A stretch of DNA of 64,000 nucleotides. Source: Streptomyces endophytica. GTDB lineage: Bacteria; Actinomycetota; Actinomycetes; Streptomycetales; Streptomycetaceae. Position 1 is the stretch's first letter. Every line of letters begins with the position of its first letter. The DNA lies in NCBI RefSeq assembly GCF_026153355.1, contig NZ_CP110636.1, positions 744,001 through 808,000 of the forward strand, read 5' to 3'. Positions 1-8,719 of the stretch are shown piece by piece. The notes beneath the pieces were generated by a model. The model made no database searches. It saw only the letters and a program-made list of their open reading frames with translations, and was not told where the DNA came from. The translations under genes and the position numbers were made by a program.

Positions 1-83
1 CCGGTGCCGCGGTCGGGCGGGGCTGCCCCCTTGCCGGTGCGCGGCGCGGTCTTCTCCACCGCGGCGTCGTGCTGCGCTGCCAT
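1..83 (-). CDS. dasB: Sugar ABC transporter permease, N-terminus only (DasB-like)
   Basis: Only the first 27 codons lie in the window; the gene runs off the left edge. The ATG at 83-81 follows a purine-rich ribosome binding site (GGGGGAGCAGGGG). The visible peptide begins MAAQHDAAVEKTAPRTGKG, a charged cytoplasmic tail with no membrane helix yet, as expected before the first helix of a MalF-type permease. The identification rests on position: it lies 109 bases downstream of dasA on the same strand, and in streptomycetes dasB and dasC follow dasA to complete the chitobiose importer. Confidence 0.55.
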   Translation of the reverse strand, partial: MAAQHDAAVEKTAPRTGKGAAPPDRGT

Positions 84-148
84 GGGCCCCTGCTCCCCCT
101 TTGTTGTCGCCGTGTTGCCGTGAAGGCCGGTGTGCACCCGCTGACGCG

Positions 149-180
149 CGTACGGGGCCGGGGACGGCCGGCCCCGTACG
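149..180. terminator. Stem-loop between dasA and dasB
   Basis: A perfect 12-bp inverted repeat, CGTACGGGGCCG at 149-160 and its complement at 169-180, with an 8-base loop, starts 13 bases beyond the dasA stop codon. No T-tract follows on the minus strand. It is therefore more likely an mRNA-stabilising or partial attenuating hairpin than a full terminator. Such hairpins commonly let the binding-protein gene be expressed above its permeases. Confidence 0.5.
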
Positions 181-192
181 CAGCCGGTGTGG

Positions 193-1461
193 TTACTGCT
201 TGGCGAGCCGCGCGTTGATCTCGGACTCGATGTCCTTGGCGGCGTCGGCCGGGGACTTACCGTTCAGCACGGCCGTCATGTAGTTCTTGAGGGGATTCGG
301 GACGTTCTCCACGGCGGCCCACTGCGGAATGAGCGGAGTGGTGCCGCCGGACTTCTGTGCCGCGGGGGCGGCGGCCGCGGCGGCCGGATTCTCCTTGGCG
401 GCGCCGGCCAGGTCGGGGGACTTCGGGGTCCAGCCGACCTCCTTGACCATCTGCCCGTCGTTCTCCTTGGAGAGGGCGACCTTCAGGAATTCCTTGGCGA
501 GTTCCTGGTTCTTGCCCATTCCGGCCACCGCGAAGTTGGAGCCGCCGAGGAACACTCCCTCGGGCTTGTCCGCGGTCTCACCGGGAATGGTGAAGAATCC
601 GATGTCCTGCTTGATGTCCGGGTTGGCCTTGACGGCGGTGGCGGCCTCGTAGCCCATGGCGATGACGGCGCCGGTCTTGCCCTTGGCGAAGACCTCGGCC
701 TGCTGCGGGGTGGCCTCGTCCTTGTTCTTCGGGGCGGTGCTGAAGGACTGGTACTGCCGGTAGATGTCCATGGCCTTGGAGACCTTGGGGTCGCCGAGGT
801 TGGAGACCCACTTGCCGCCCTGCTTCTTCACCAGTTCGGCGCCGGTGCCGAGGGTCAGCCCGTCGAAGAAGTACCAGTTCTGGCCGGGCAGGTAGAGCGG
901 TTCGGCGTCGGTCTTCTGCTTGATGGTGTCGAAGTCCTTGAAGAGCTCGGAGCGGGTCTTCGGGATGCCCTTGATACCGGCCTTCGCCCAGATCTTCTTG
1001 TTGTACATCACCACGCGGTTCCCGGCGTACCAGGGCAGTGCGTACTGCTTTCCGTCCACGATCGACGCCTTGTTGAACGCGTCGTTCCAGTCGGCGCCGA
1101 TCTCCTTCTTGAGGTCACCGAGGTCGGCCAGGGCGCCCGCCTTGGCGTAGGCGGCGGTCTGGGTGTTGCCGATTTCGACGACGTCCGGCGGGGTGTCCTC
1201 GGAAAGGGCGGTGCTCAGCTTCTGCTGAATGCCGTTCCACTGCTGGACCTTGAACTCGACGGTGGCGCCGGTCTTCTTCTTGAATTCCTCGGAGACCTGT
1301 TTGGTCCACTGTTCCGGGTTCGACCCGCTCATCACCCATACGGTCAGCTTCTGGCCCTTGAAGCCGTCCGCCCCCGTCTTCCCGCCGTCGCTGGACCCAC
1401 AGGCAGCGACACTCACCAGCATTCCCGCGACCGCCGTCGCTGCTATGAGCCCACGCTTCAT
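193..1461 (-). CDS. dasA: Chitobiose-type ABC transporter substrate-binding lipoprotein DasA
   Basis: A 422-residue extracytoplasmic solute-binding protein of the family-1 sugar type. The N-terminus is a lipoprotein signal peptide (MKRGLIAATAVAGMLVSVAAC) with the lipidated Cys at about residue 21. The mature part has the usual pattern of this family, including LTVWVMSG near the start and PPDVVEIGNTQ at about residue 90. It would sit on the outer membrane face and deliver N,N'-diacetylchitobiose to DasB/DasC. ATG at 1461 follows AGGGGAGAG. The assignment to DasA, rather than another sugar binder, rests on divergence from dasR and on DasR-type operators just upstream; substrate is inferred. Confidence 0.85.
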   Translation of the reverse strand: MKRGLIAATAVAGMLVSVAACGSSDGGKTGADGFKGQKLTVWVMSGSNPEQWTKQVSEEFKKKTGATVEFKVQQWNGIQQKLSTALSEDTPPDVVEIGNTQTAAYAKAGALADLGDLKKEIGADWNDAFNKASIVDGKQYALPWYAGNRVVMYNKKIWAKAGIKGIPKTRSELFKDFDTIKQKTDAEPLYLPGQNWYFFDGLTLGTGAELVKKQGGKWVSNLGDPKVSKAMDIYRQYQSFSTAPKNKDEATPQQAEVFAKGKTGAVIAMGYEAATAVKANPDIKQDIGFFTIPGETADKPEGVFLGGSNFAVAGMGKNQELAKEFLKVALSKENDGQMVKEVGWTPKSPDLAGAAKENPAAAAAAPAAQKSGGTTPLIPQWAAVENVPNPLKNYMTAVLNGKSPADAAKDIESEINARLAKQ

Positions 1462-1494
1462 TGCGCTCTCCCCTAAAGGCCGGGTGTGGTCTTT

Positions 1495-1510
1495 AATGGT
1501 TTAGACCAGT
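1495..1510. promoter_or_regulatory. DasR-responsive element (dre1)
   Basis: AATGGTTTAGACCAGT matches the published dre consensus ACTGGTCTAGACCACT at 13 of 16 positions and is nearly palindromic. It lies 34 bases upstream of the dasA start codon, where DasR binding would block dasA transcription until glucosamine-6-phosphate releases it. The consensus is prior knowledge; regulation here is inferred. Confidence 0.8.
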
Positions 1511-1518
1511 TCCCGCAG

Positions 1519-1534
1519 CTTGGCCTAGACCTTT
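1519..1534. promoter_or_regulatory. Second, weaker DasR-responsive element (dre2)
   Basis: CTTGGCCTAGACCTTT matches the dre consensus at about 11 of 16 positions and keeps the CTAGACC core. It is centred 24 bases from dre1, a little over two helical turns. Two sites in the dasA-dasR gap could serve both divergent genes. Confidence 0.55.
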
Positions 1535-1702
1535 TGGGGTGTCAAGGGTGTATAAGAGTCGCTGTCAGGTCCGTTACCGGACCGACATCTGGCGGGCCGG
1601 GACCTGCGAGAGGGCGCGGGGAACCCTTCCGTGCCACGATGTGAGCCGCTACGTACGGAGGAGCCGGTGACGGCAGCAGGACAGGGGTCGGAGAGGCGGG
1701 TC

Positions 1703-2461
1703 ATGGAGACCGAGGGCGGCAGCGCCGAGAGCGGCGGCGGCACGCGGACCGCGCGGGTGCCCAAGTACTACCGCCTCAAGCGGCACTTGCTGGAGATCAC
1801 CGAAACCCTGCCGCCCGGCACCCCGGTCCCGCCCGAGCGCACCCTCGCCGCGGAGTTCGACACCTCGCGGACCACCGTCCGCCAGGCGCTCCAGGAACTG
1901 GTCGTCGAGGGCCGGCTGGAACGCATCCAGGGCAAGGGCACGTTCGTCGCCAAGCCCAAGGTTTCCCAGGCCCTGCAACTGACCTCCTACACGGAGGACA
2001 TGCGCGCCCAGGGGCTGGAACCGACCTCCCAGCTGCTGGACATCGGGTATGTCACCGCCGACGACCGGCTGGCCGGGCTGCTGGACATCGCGCCGGGCGG
2101 GCGGGTGCTGCGCATCGAACGGCTGCGGCTGGCCAGCGGTGAGCCGATGGCGATCGAGACCACCCACCTGTCGGCCAAGCGCTTCCCCGCGCTCCGCCGC
2201 AACCTGGTCAAGTACACCTCGCTGTACACCGCGCTGGCCGAGGTCTACGACGTCCGGCCGGCCGAGGCCGAGGAGACCATCGAGACCTCGCTCGCCACCC
2301 CGCGCGAGGCCGGACTGCTGGGCACCGACGTCGGCCTGCCGATGCTGATGCTCTCCCGCCACTCCCTCGACGCCCAGGGGCAGCCGGTGGAGTGGGTGCG
2401 CTCGGTCTACCGCGGGGACCGCTACAAGTTCGTCGCCAGGCTGCAGCGCCCCACGGACTGA
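1703..2461 (+). CDS. dasR: GntR/HutC-family global regulator DasR
   Basis: This 252-residue regulator represses chitin and aminosugar uptake genes and links N-acetylglucosamine levels to development and antibiotic production. An N-terminal winged helix-turn-helix at about residues 20-85 ends in [13 protein letters not shown], and the rest is a UTRA effector domain that binds sugar phosphates. I chose ATG 1703 because it gives the usual DasR length and has GGAGAGG upstream. A GTG at 1667 with a strong GGAGGAG is in frame and would add 12 residues. It is divergent from dasA, with two dre sites in the gap. Confidence 0.9.
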   Translation: METEGGSAESGGGTRTARVPKYYRLKRHLLEITETLPPGTPVPPERTLAAEFDTSRTTVRQALQELVVEGRLERIQGKGTFVAKPKVSQALQLTSYTEDMRAQGLEPTSQLLDIGYVTADDRLAGLLDIAPGGRVLRIERLRLASGEPMAIETTHLSAKRFPALRRNLVKYTSLYTALAEVYDVRPAEAEETIETSLATPREAGLLGTDVGLPMLMLSRHSLDAQGQPVEWVRSVYRGDRYKFVARLQRPTD

Positions 2462-2589
2462 GCAACTCCCCCCGGACCGGGCCCGCCTTACGGGCTGAAC
2501 ACGCCCTACGGACGGGGTACTCCCCGCGGACCGAACGGCGCCGGCGGGCGGTCAACTCCCGCCGCCCGCCGCCGTTCCTCCGCGCGGAG

Positions 2590-2619
2590 TTGCCATACCG
2601 ATATGCGGACACCTAGTGA
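2590..2619 (+). promoter_or_regulatory. Candidate sigma-70-type promoter
   Basis: TTGCCA at 2590-2595 and TAGTGA at 2614-2619 are separated by 18 bases, 71 bases upstream of the DUF3311 gene. The boxes are only partial matches, so this is a guess from spacing and position. Confidence 0.3.
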
Positions 2620-2689
2620 CGCGCGCCACGGCCCTGCCATAGATTTCCAGCCGATTGCACAGGAGACAGTCAGGGACGGAGCCACGCTG

Positions 2690-2947
2690 ATGCCAGAGCC
2701 AGCCGAATCACCGACCGGAAGACAGGTCGTCACCCCGACGCGCATAGTGGCCGGACTGTGCCTGCTGGCTCCGTTCGTCTCGATGCTGTGGGTGAGTTCG
2801 TACGCCAGGATCGAGCCGACGCTGATCGGGATCCCGTTCTTCTACTGGTACCAGATGCTGTGGGTGCTGATCTCGACGGTGCTGACCACCGTCGCGTACA
2901 AGCTCGTCCGGCGTGAGCAGCGCCTCCGTAAGGACGGTGGCCGGTGA
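2690..2947 (+). CDS. DUF3311 small membrane protein
   Basis: An 85-residue protein with two predicted membrane helices (about residues 17-35 and 48-68) and a basic C-terminus (RREQRLRKDGGR). DUF3311 proteins are typically encoded directly before a sodium:solute symporter and are thought to be a small accessory subunit, much as YhdT accompanies PanF; the biochemical role is not established. ATG 2690 follows CAGGGACGGAG. The stop overlaps the start of the symporter gene in GTGA, which indicates translational coupling and supports a shared function. Confidence 0.8.
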   Translation: MPEPAESPTGRQVVTPTRIVAGLCLLAPFVSMLWVSSYARIEPTLIGIPFFYWYQMLWVLISTVLTTVAYKLVRREQRLRKDGGR

Positions 2948-4632
2948 GCGCCCTCGTGACCGCGGCCCCGGCGACCGTCCGGCTGGCCGCCTCCCAGACC
3001 CACGGCGTCAACGGCGTGGCCCTCGCCGTCTTCGTGTTCTTCTTCCTGGCCGTGACGGTCATGGGCTTCCTGGCCGCCCGCTGGCGCAAGGCCGAGCAGT
3101 CCGCCAACCTGGACGAATGGGGCCTGGGCGGCCGCAGCTTCGGCACCTGGATCACATGGTTCCTGCTCGGCGGTGACCTCTACACCGCGTACACCTTCGT
3201 GGCCGTCCCGGCGGCGGTCTACGCGGCGGGCGCCTCCGGCTTCTTCGCCGTGCCGTACACGATCCTGGTCTACCCGTTCATCTTCCTCTTCCTGCCCCGC
3301 CTCTGGTCGGTCTCGCACAAGCACGGCTACGTCACCACCTCCGACTTCGTCCGCGGCCGCTTCGGCTCCAAGGGCCTGTCGCTGGCGGTGGCGCTCACCG
3401 GCATCCTCGCCACGATGCCGTACATCGCGCTCCAACTGGTGGGCATCCAGGCGGTGCTGGACGTCATGGGCGTCGGCGGCGGCGAGCACACCAACTGGTT
3501 CGTCAAGGACCTCCCGCTGCTGATCGCCTTCGCGGTCCTGGCGGCCTACACCTACTCCTCCGGCCTGCGCGCGCCCGCCCTGATCGCGTTCGTCAAGGAC
3601 GGCCTGATCTACCTCGTCATCGGCGTGGCGATCATCTACATCCCGATCAAACTGGGCGGCTTCGACGCCATCTTCCACGCGGCGGGCAAGGCGCTCGCGC
3701 AGCCCGGCGCCGTCCCCGGCAAACCGCGCGGCGAACTGACCAGCGGCCCCAACGCCCAGTGGGCGTACGCCACGTTGGCGCTCGGTTCGGCCCTGGCGCT
3801 GTTCATGTACCCGCACTCGATCACCGCGACGCTGTCCTCGCGCAGCCGCAACGTGATCCGCCGCAACACCACGATCCTGCCGGTCTACTCGCTGATGCTG
3901 GGCCTGCTGGCGCTGCTCGGCTTCATGGCGATCAAGGCCGGCACGGACATCCAGGGCAACCCGCAACTCGCCATCCCCCAGCTGTTCGAGGACATGTTCC
4001 CCAGCTGGTTCACCGGCGTCGCGTTCGCCGCGATCGGCATCGGCGCCCTCGTCCCGGCGGCCATCATGTCCATCGCGGCCGCCAACCTCTTCACCCGGAA
4101 CGTCTACAAGGACTTCCTCAGGCAGGACGCCACGCCCGAGCAGGAGCACAAGGTCGCCAAGCTGGTCTCCCTGCTGGTCAAGGTCGGCGCCCTGGTCTTC
4201 GTCCTCACCATGGACAAGACCGTCGCGATCAATTTCCAGCTGCTGGGCGGGATCTGGATCCTGCAGACCATGCCGTCCCTGGTCGGCGGCCTGTTCACCC
4301 GCTGGTTCCACCGCTGGGCGCTGCTGACCGGCTGGGCGGTCGGCATGCTCTACGGCACGCTCGCGGCGTACGGCGTGGCCAGCCCCACCCAGAAGCACTT
4401 CGGCGGCTCCAGCGCGGAGATCCCCGGCATCGGTGAGATCGGCTACATCGGCCTGACCGCGATCGTCCTGAACATCGTCGTCGCGGTCGTCCTCACCTTC
4501 GTCCTGCGGGCCTTCAAGGCCCCCGACGGCACGGACGAGACGAGCCCGGCGGACTACACCGCCGACGCGGGCGACGAGGGCGTCGTGGCCGACCTCCCGC
4601 CGGCGACGGCGGGGGCTCCGGCGGGGCACTGA
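2944..4632 (+). CDS. Sodium:solute symporter (SSS family, MctP-like)
   Basis: A 562-residue polytopic protein with about 13 hydrophobic segments, matching the length of SSS-family permeases. These import organic acids, amino acids or sugars with Na+ or H+. The conserved early region (DEWGLGGRSFGTWITWFLLGGD in part) and the internal TSDFVRGRFGS stretch are family features. The closest functional analogues with a DUF3311 partner are monocarboxylate permeases, but the substrate cannot be read from sequence. GTG 2944 overlaps the previous gene's stop. The C-terminal tail is acidic and Pro/Ala-rich. A strong terminator follows. Confidence 0.85.
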   Translation: MSALVTAAPATVRLAASQTHGVNGVALAVFVFFFLAVTVMGFLAARWRKAEQSANLDEWGLGGRSFGTWITWFLLGGDLYTAYTFVAVPAAVYAAGASGFFAVPYTILVYPFIFLFLPRLWSVSHKHGYVTTSDFVRGRFGSKGLSLAVALTGILATMPYIALQLVGIQAVLDVMGVGGGEHTNWFVKDLPLLIAFAVLAAYTYSSGLRAPALIAFVKDGLIYLVIGVAIIYIPIKLGGFDAIFHAAGKALAQPGAVPGKPRGELTSGPNAQWAYATLALGSALALFMYPHSITATLSSRSRNVIRRNTTILPVYSLMLGLLALLGFMAIKAGTDIQGNPQLAIPQLFEDMFPSWFTGVAFAAIGIGALVPAAIMSIAAANLFTRNVYKDFLRQDATPEQEHKVAKLVSLLVKVGALVFVLTMDKTVAINFQLLGGIWILQTMPSLVGGLFTRWFHRWALLTGWAVGMLYGTLAAYGVASPTQKHFGGSSAEIPGIGEIGYIGLTAIVLNIVVAVVLTFVLRAFKAPDGTDETSPADYTADAGDEGVVADLPPATAGAPAGH

Positions 4633-4652
4633 CCCACCGCGTCCGAAGCAAC

Positions 4653-4688
4653 GGGCCGCCGCCTCCTCCGGGAGGCGGCGGCCCTTTT
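4653..4688 (+). terminator. Rho-independent terminator after the symporter
   Basis: A perfect 14-bp GC-rich stem (GGGCCGCCGCCTCC paired with its complement) closed by a TCCG tetraloop and followed by TTTT. It begins 21 bases after the symporter stop codon. Confidence 0.9.
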
Positions 4689-4808
4689 CGTGCACCCGGT
4701 CGGTTCACCCGGTCCTTGAGCGGCTCGGTTTCGAGCAAGGACCGTACAACCGACGATAGCCGAGGCCACTGACAGGCACCGCCCGATCACTCGTTGATCA
4801 CTCGCGAC

Positions 4809-4855
4809 ACACTAGATGTGGGGGTGCGCCCGAGGGGTCACCCCCACATGTATGC
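4809..4855. promoter_or_regulatory. Candidate paired NrdR boxes within an 11-bp inverted repeat
   Basis: ACACTAGATGTGGGGG at 4809-4824 resembles one NrdR box, and CCCCCACATGTATG about 31-32 bases on resembles a second; NrdR usually binds two boxes three helical turns apart. The inner parts form a perfect inverted repeat, ATGTGGGGGTG at 4816-4826 and its complement at 4839-4849. NrdR control of nrd genes is known in Streptomyces; binding here is inferred. Confidence 0.5.
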
Positions 4856-4990
4856 TCGTCCTCGCTGTCGCCGCAGGGGAACCCGGTGGGAATCCGGGAC
4901 TGTCCCGCAACGGTGTACGCGCGCACCCGCCCGCACTTGTTGACGGGCCGCCGTGCGCCCGGAAGTCCGAGGACCTGCCGACGGCACGCC
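4855..4990 (+). promoter_or_regulatory. Cobalamin (adenosylcobalamin) riboswitch aptamer
   Basis: The core GGGAACCCGGTGGGAATCC at about 4877-4895, then GGGACTGTCCCGCAACGG, and the B12-box-like segment AAGTCCGAGGACCTGCC at 4963-4979 are the conserved landmarks of the class in order. In Streptomyces this riboswitch shuts off class Ia nrdABS when B12 is present, leaving the B12-dependent class II enzyme to make deoxynucleotides. The boundaries are approximate. Confidence 0.9.
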
Positions 4991-5067
4991 CGCACCGCCA
5001 TCGGTGCGGACGTCGATACGTCCGGGCCCCGAGGGATGGGCCGATGGACGCCGCGCGGTGTGCCCGC

Positions 5068-5090
5068 GCACCCCTGACCTGACGGGGTGC
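5068..5090 (+). promoter_or_regulatory. Hairpin in the riboswitch expression platform
   Basis: GCACCCC at 5068-5074 pairs with GGGGTGC at 5084-5090 across a 9-base loop, between the aptamer and the nrdA start. Another hairpin, CCGCACCG with CGGTGCGG, lies at 4990-5009. Either could be part of the switch; which one responds to ligand cannot be decided by eye. Confidence 0.35.
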
Positions 5091-5157
5091 CGCATGCCCG
5101 CGTGCGCCCGTCGCGCCCCGCCCCTCCCGGCCCCCGCCGAGTGAGGGAGAGCATCAC

Positions 5158-7587
5158 GTGACCATCGCGCCAACGGAACCCGCGTCAGCCGCCGAGGTCG
5201 TGCCGCCCGCGGTGGCCACGCCGGCCGCCTCCGACGGCCCGGGCGTCGCCCTGCTGCGCACCCTCACCGACCTGACCGCGGACCTGACCGCGACCGACCC
5301 CGGCAAGGTGGCCGCCGCCGCCCTGCGCGGCCGGCACGCGGGTTCCGACGAGGCCGAGTTGCGCGCGCTGGCCACCGAGGCCGCGGCCGGCCTGATCGGT
5401 GACGAGCCGGAGTACTCCAAGCTCGCCGCGCGGCTGCTCACCCTCACGATCTCGGAGGAGGCGGCCGAACAGGGGGCGGTCGCCTTCTCCGCCTCCATCG
5501 AGGTCGGGCACCGCGAGGGCCTGATCGCCGACGGGACCGCGGAGTTCGTCCGGGCGCACGCGGCGCGGCTGGACGCGCTGGTCGAGCGGGCGCTCGCGGA
5601 CGGCGCGGACGACCGGTTCGGCTACTTCGGCCTGCGCACCCTGCACTCCCGCTACCTGCTGCGGCACCCCACCACCCGTCAGGTGATCGAGACGCCCCAG
5701 CACTTCCTGCTGCGGGTGGCCTGCGGCCTCGCGGAAGACCACAGCGAGCGGGCCCTGGACGACGTCGCCGAGCTGTACCGCCTCACCAGCTCGCTGTCGT
5801 ACCTCCCCTCCTCCCCCACCCTCTTCAACTCCGGCACCCGCCACCCCCAGATGTCGTCCTGCTACCTGCTGGACTCCCCGCTGGACGAGCTCGACTCGAT
5901 CTACGACCGCTACCACCAGGTCGCCCGGCTCTCCAAGCACGCCGGCGGCATCGGGCTGTCGTACTCCCGGATCCGGGCCCGCGGTTCGCTGATCCGCGGC
6001 ACCAACGGGCACTCCAACGGCATCGTGCCGTTCCTGCGCACGCTGGACGCCTCGGTCGCGGCGGTGAACCAGGGCGGCCGGCGCAAGGGCGCGGCCTGCG
6101 TCTACCTGGAGACCTGGCACGCGGACATCGAGGAGTTCCTGGAGCTCCGCGACAACACCGGCGAGGAAGCCCGCCGGACGCACAACCTGAACATCGCGCA
6201 CTGGATCCCGGACGAGTTCATGCGCCGGGTGGAGGCGGACACCGACTGGTCGCTGTTCTCGCCCTCCGACGTCCCCGAGCTGGTGGACCTGTGGGGCGAG
6301 GAGTTCGACGCCGCGTACCGCAAGGCCGAGGCCGAGGGCCGGGCGCTCAAGCAGATCCCCGCCCGGGTGCTGTACTCCCGCATGATGCGCACCCTGGCGC
6401 AGACCGGCAACGGCTGGATGACGTTCAAGGACGCCGCCAACCGCACCGCCAACCAGACCGCCGAGCCCGGCAAGGTCGTGCACTCCTCCAACCTGTGCAC
6501 GGAGATCCTGGAGGTGACCGACGACGGCGAGACCGCGGTCTGCAACCTCGGGTCGGTCAACCTCGCCGCCCACCTGGGCAACGACGCCGGCGGCTGGGAG
6601 GAGGCGATGGACTGGGAGCGGCTGGACGCCACGGTCCGTACGGCCGTCACCTTCCTCGACCGCGTCGTGGACATCAACTTCTACCCGACCGAGCAGGCCG
6701 GCGCCTCCAACTCCCGCTGGCGCCCGGTCGGTCTGGGCCTGATGGGCCTCCAGGACGTCTTCTTCCGGCTGCGGCTGGCCTTCGACTCCCCCGAGGCGAA
6801 GTAGCTGTCCACCCGGATCTCCGAGCGGATCATGCTCGCCGCCTACGAGGCGTCCGCCGACCTCGCCGAGCGGCACGGCCCGCACCCGGCCTGGTCCGCG
6901 ACCCGTACCGCCCGCGGCGTGCTGCACCCCGACCACTACCCGGACGCCGAGCCGCGCTGGGCGGACCGCTGGGCCGCGCTGCGCGCCCGGATCGCGAAGA
7001 CCGGGATGCGCAACTCCCTCCTCCTCGCGATCGCGCCGACCGCGACCATCGCCTCCATCGCCGGCGTGTACGAGTGCATCGAGCCGCAGGTGTCCAACCT
7101 CTTCAAGCGCGAGACGCTGAGCGGCGAGTTCCTGCAGGTCAACGCGTACCTGATCGAGGAGCTCAAGGCCCTGGGCCTGTGGGACGCGCGGACCCGGGAC
7201 GCGCTGCGCGAGGCGAACGGCTCGGTGCAGGACGTGGCGTGGATCCCCGAGCGGATCCGCGCGCTCTACCGCACGGCCTGGGAGGTCCCGCAGCGGGCCC
7301 TGATCGACATGGCCGCGGCCCGTACGCCGTACCTCGACCAGAGCCAGTCGCTGAACCTCTTCATGGCGTCGCCGACCATCGGCAAGCTCAGCTCGATGTA
7401 CGCGTACGCCTGGAAGCGCGGCATCAAGACCACGTACTACCTGCGGTCGCGCCCGGCGACCCGGATCGCGCAGTCGGCGCGCGCCGCGTCCGTGCCCGCC
7501 CAGCAAACGCCGCAACTGCCGGTGGCCGACCCCGAGGCGGTCGCCTGCTCCCTTGAGAACCCCGAGTCCTGCGAGGCCTGCCAGTAA
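5158..7587 (+). pseudogene. nrdA: Class Ia ribonucleotide reductase large subunit NrdA, interrupted by in-frame TAG
   Basis: The R1 subunit that reduces ribonucleotides. The frame is intact over 810 codons except for TAG at 6802-6804 (codon 549), where homologous context reads PEA-K-stop-LSTRI. Catalytic residues are present: Cys235 (MSSCYLL), Cys447 in NLCTEIL, Cys462 in CNLGSVN, the Tyr-Tyr pair in KTTYYLRS, and the C-terminal redox pair CSLENPESCEACQ. I see no ATP-cone motif at the N-terminus. GTG 5158 follows GAGGGAGAG. The TAG differs by one base from CAG (Gln), so sequencing error or recent nonsense mutation are both possible. Streptomycetes usually also carry class II NrdJ, so a real null could survive. 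It overlaps nrdB by one base. Confidence 0.85.
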
Positions 7588-8609
7588 TGTCGACCGACGC
7601 CAACACGAACAAGAACCTGCTCGACCCGGGCTTCGAACTCACCCTGCGTCCCATGCGGTACCCGGAGTTCTACGACCGGTACCGCGACGCGATCAAGAAC
7701 ACCTGGACCGTGGAGGAGGTCGACCTCCACTCCGACGTGGCCGACCTCGCCAAGCTCTCCCCGGGCGAGCAGCACATGATCGGCCGGCTGGTCGCGTTCT
7801 TCGCGACCGGTGACTCGATCGTGGCCAACAACCTGGTCCTGACGCTGTACAAGCACATCAACTCCCCCGAGGCGCGGCTGTATCTGAGCCGTCAGCTCTT
7901 CGAGGAGGCGGTGCACGTCCAGTTCTACCTGACGCTGCTGGACACCTATCTGCCCGACCCGGAGGACCGCGCCGCCGCCTTCGCCGCGGTGGAGAACATC
8001 CCGTCCATCCGGGAGAAGGCCCAGTTCTGCTTCAAGTGGATGGACTCGGTCGAGAGCATCGACCGGCTGGAGTCCAAGGCCGACCGCCGTCGCTTCCTCC
8101 TCAACCTCATCTGCTTCGCGGCCTGCATCGAGGGCCTGTTCTTTTACGGCGCGTTCGCCTACGTCTACTGGTTCCGTTCGCGCGGGCTGCTGCACGGCCT
8201 GGCCACCGGCACCAACTGGGTCTTCCGCGACGAGTCCATGCACATGGAGTTCGCGTTCTCGGTGGTGGACACGGTCCGCGAGGAGGAGCCCGACCTCTTC
8301 GACGACAAGCTGGAGCTGCAGGTCACCGAGATGCTCAAGGAGGCCGTCGAGGCCGAGCTGCAGTTCGGCCGTGACCTGTGCGGCGACGGCCTGCCGGGGA
8401 TGAACACCGAGTCGATGCGCGCGTACCTGCAGTGCGTCGCGGACCAGCGGCTGCAGCGGCTCGGCTTCGCGCCCGTGTACGGCTCGGAGAACCCGTTCTC
8501 CTTCATGGAGCTGCAGAACGTCCAGGAGCTGACCAACTTCTTCGAGCGCCGGGCCTCCGCCTACCAGGTCGCCGTCGAGGGCTCGGTCTCCTTCGACGAC
8601 GACTTCTAG
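7587..8609 (+). CDS. nrdB: Class Ia ribonucleotide reductase small subunit NrdB
   Basis: A 340-residue ferritin-like R2 subunit that houses the di-iron tyrosyl radical cofactor used by NrdA. Ligands can be followed in order: Asp in FATGDSIV, Glu and His in EEAVHVQFY, Glu in ACIEGLFFYG, and Glu/His in RDESMHMEF. The Tyr four residues after the His in EEAVHVQFY is at the radical position, which argues for a radical-bearing class I enzyme. The ATG overlaps the nrdA TAA by one base (TAATG), so translation is coupled. Both genes would be repressed by B12 through the upstream riboswitch. No nrdS-like gene follows. Confidence 0.95.
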   Translation: MSTDANTNKNLLDPGFELTLRPMRYPEFYDRYRDAIKNTWTVEEVDLHSDVADLAKLSPGEQHMIGRLVAFFATGDSIVANNLVLTLYKHINSPEARLYLSRQLFEEAVHVQFYLTLLDTYLPDPEDRAAAFAAVENIPSIREKAQFCFKWMDSVESIDRLESKADRRRFLLNLICFAACIEGLFFYGAFAYVYWFRSRGLLHGLATGTNWVFRDESMHMEFAFSVVDTVREEEPDLFDDKLELQVTEMLKEAVEAELQFGRDLCGDGLPGMNTESMRAYLQCVADQRLQRLGFAPVYGSENPFSFMELQNVQELTNFFERRASAYQVAVEGSVSFDDDF

Positions 8610-8719
8610 GCCGGGCCCCGACGCCGCTGCCGGCGGCGCCCGTTGGCCCCGGTCACCTGCGATTGTGAGCGTTCTGTTACCTCGGCAACCGGGGCCGGGG
8701 CCGCCACATCTATCCGGGT

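Larger units (their letters stand above)
4633..5157. other. Regulatory interval between the symporter and nrdA
   Basis: No protein-coding gene is supported here. In order the interval holds a rho-independent terminator, an inverted repeat with NrdR-box-like halves, the cobalamin riboswitch aptamer, and about 170 bases of GC-rich leader with several hairpins ending at the nrdA ribosome binding site. Confidence 0.8.

Noticed and set aside
187..1476. Long open frame on the plus strand opposite dasA
   Set aside because: It mirrors the codon phase of dasA, is rich in Gly/Leu/Val without domains, and lacks a ribosome binding site; it is a GC-bias shadow.
2603..2689. Upstream extension of the DUF3311 protein to an ATG at 2603
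   Set aside because: The added 29 residues are polar and unlike the family, and the internal ATG at 2690 places the first membrane helix at the usual distance.
2842..4695. 617-codon open frame opposite the symporter
   Set aside because: Composition is dominated by Arg/Asp/Gly/Glu as expected from the antisense of a high-GC gene, and it overlaps a clearly conserved transporter.
8665..8719. Alternative earlier start for the penicillin-binding protein
   Set aside because: The frame open from 8665 matches only the second half of the gene; in that frame the first part is a meaningless shadow of the true N-terminus starting at 8720.
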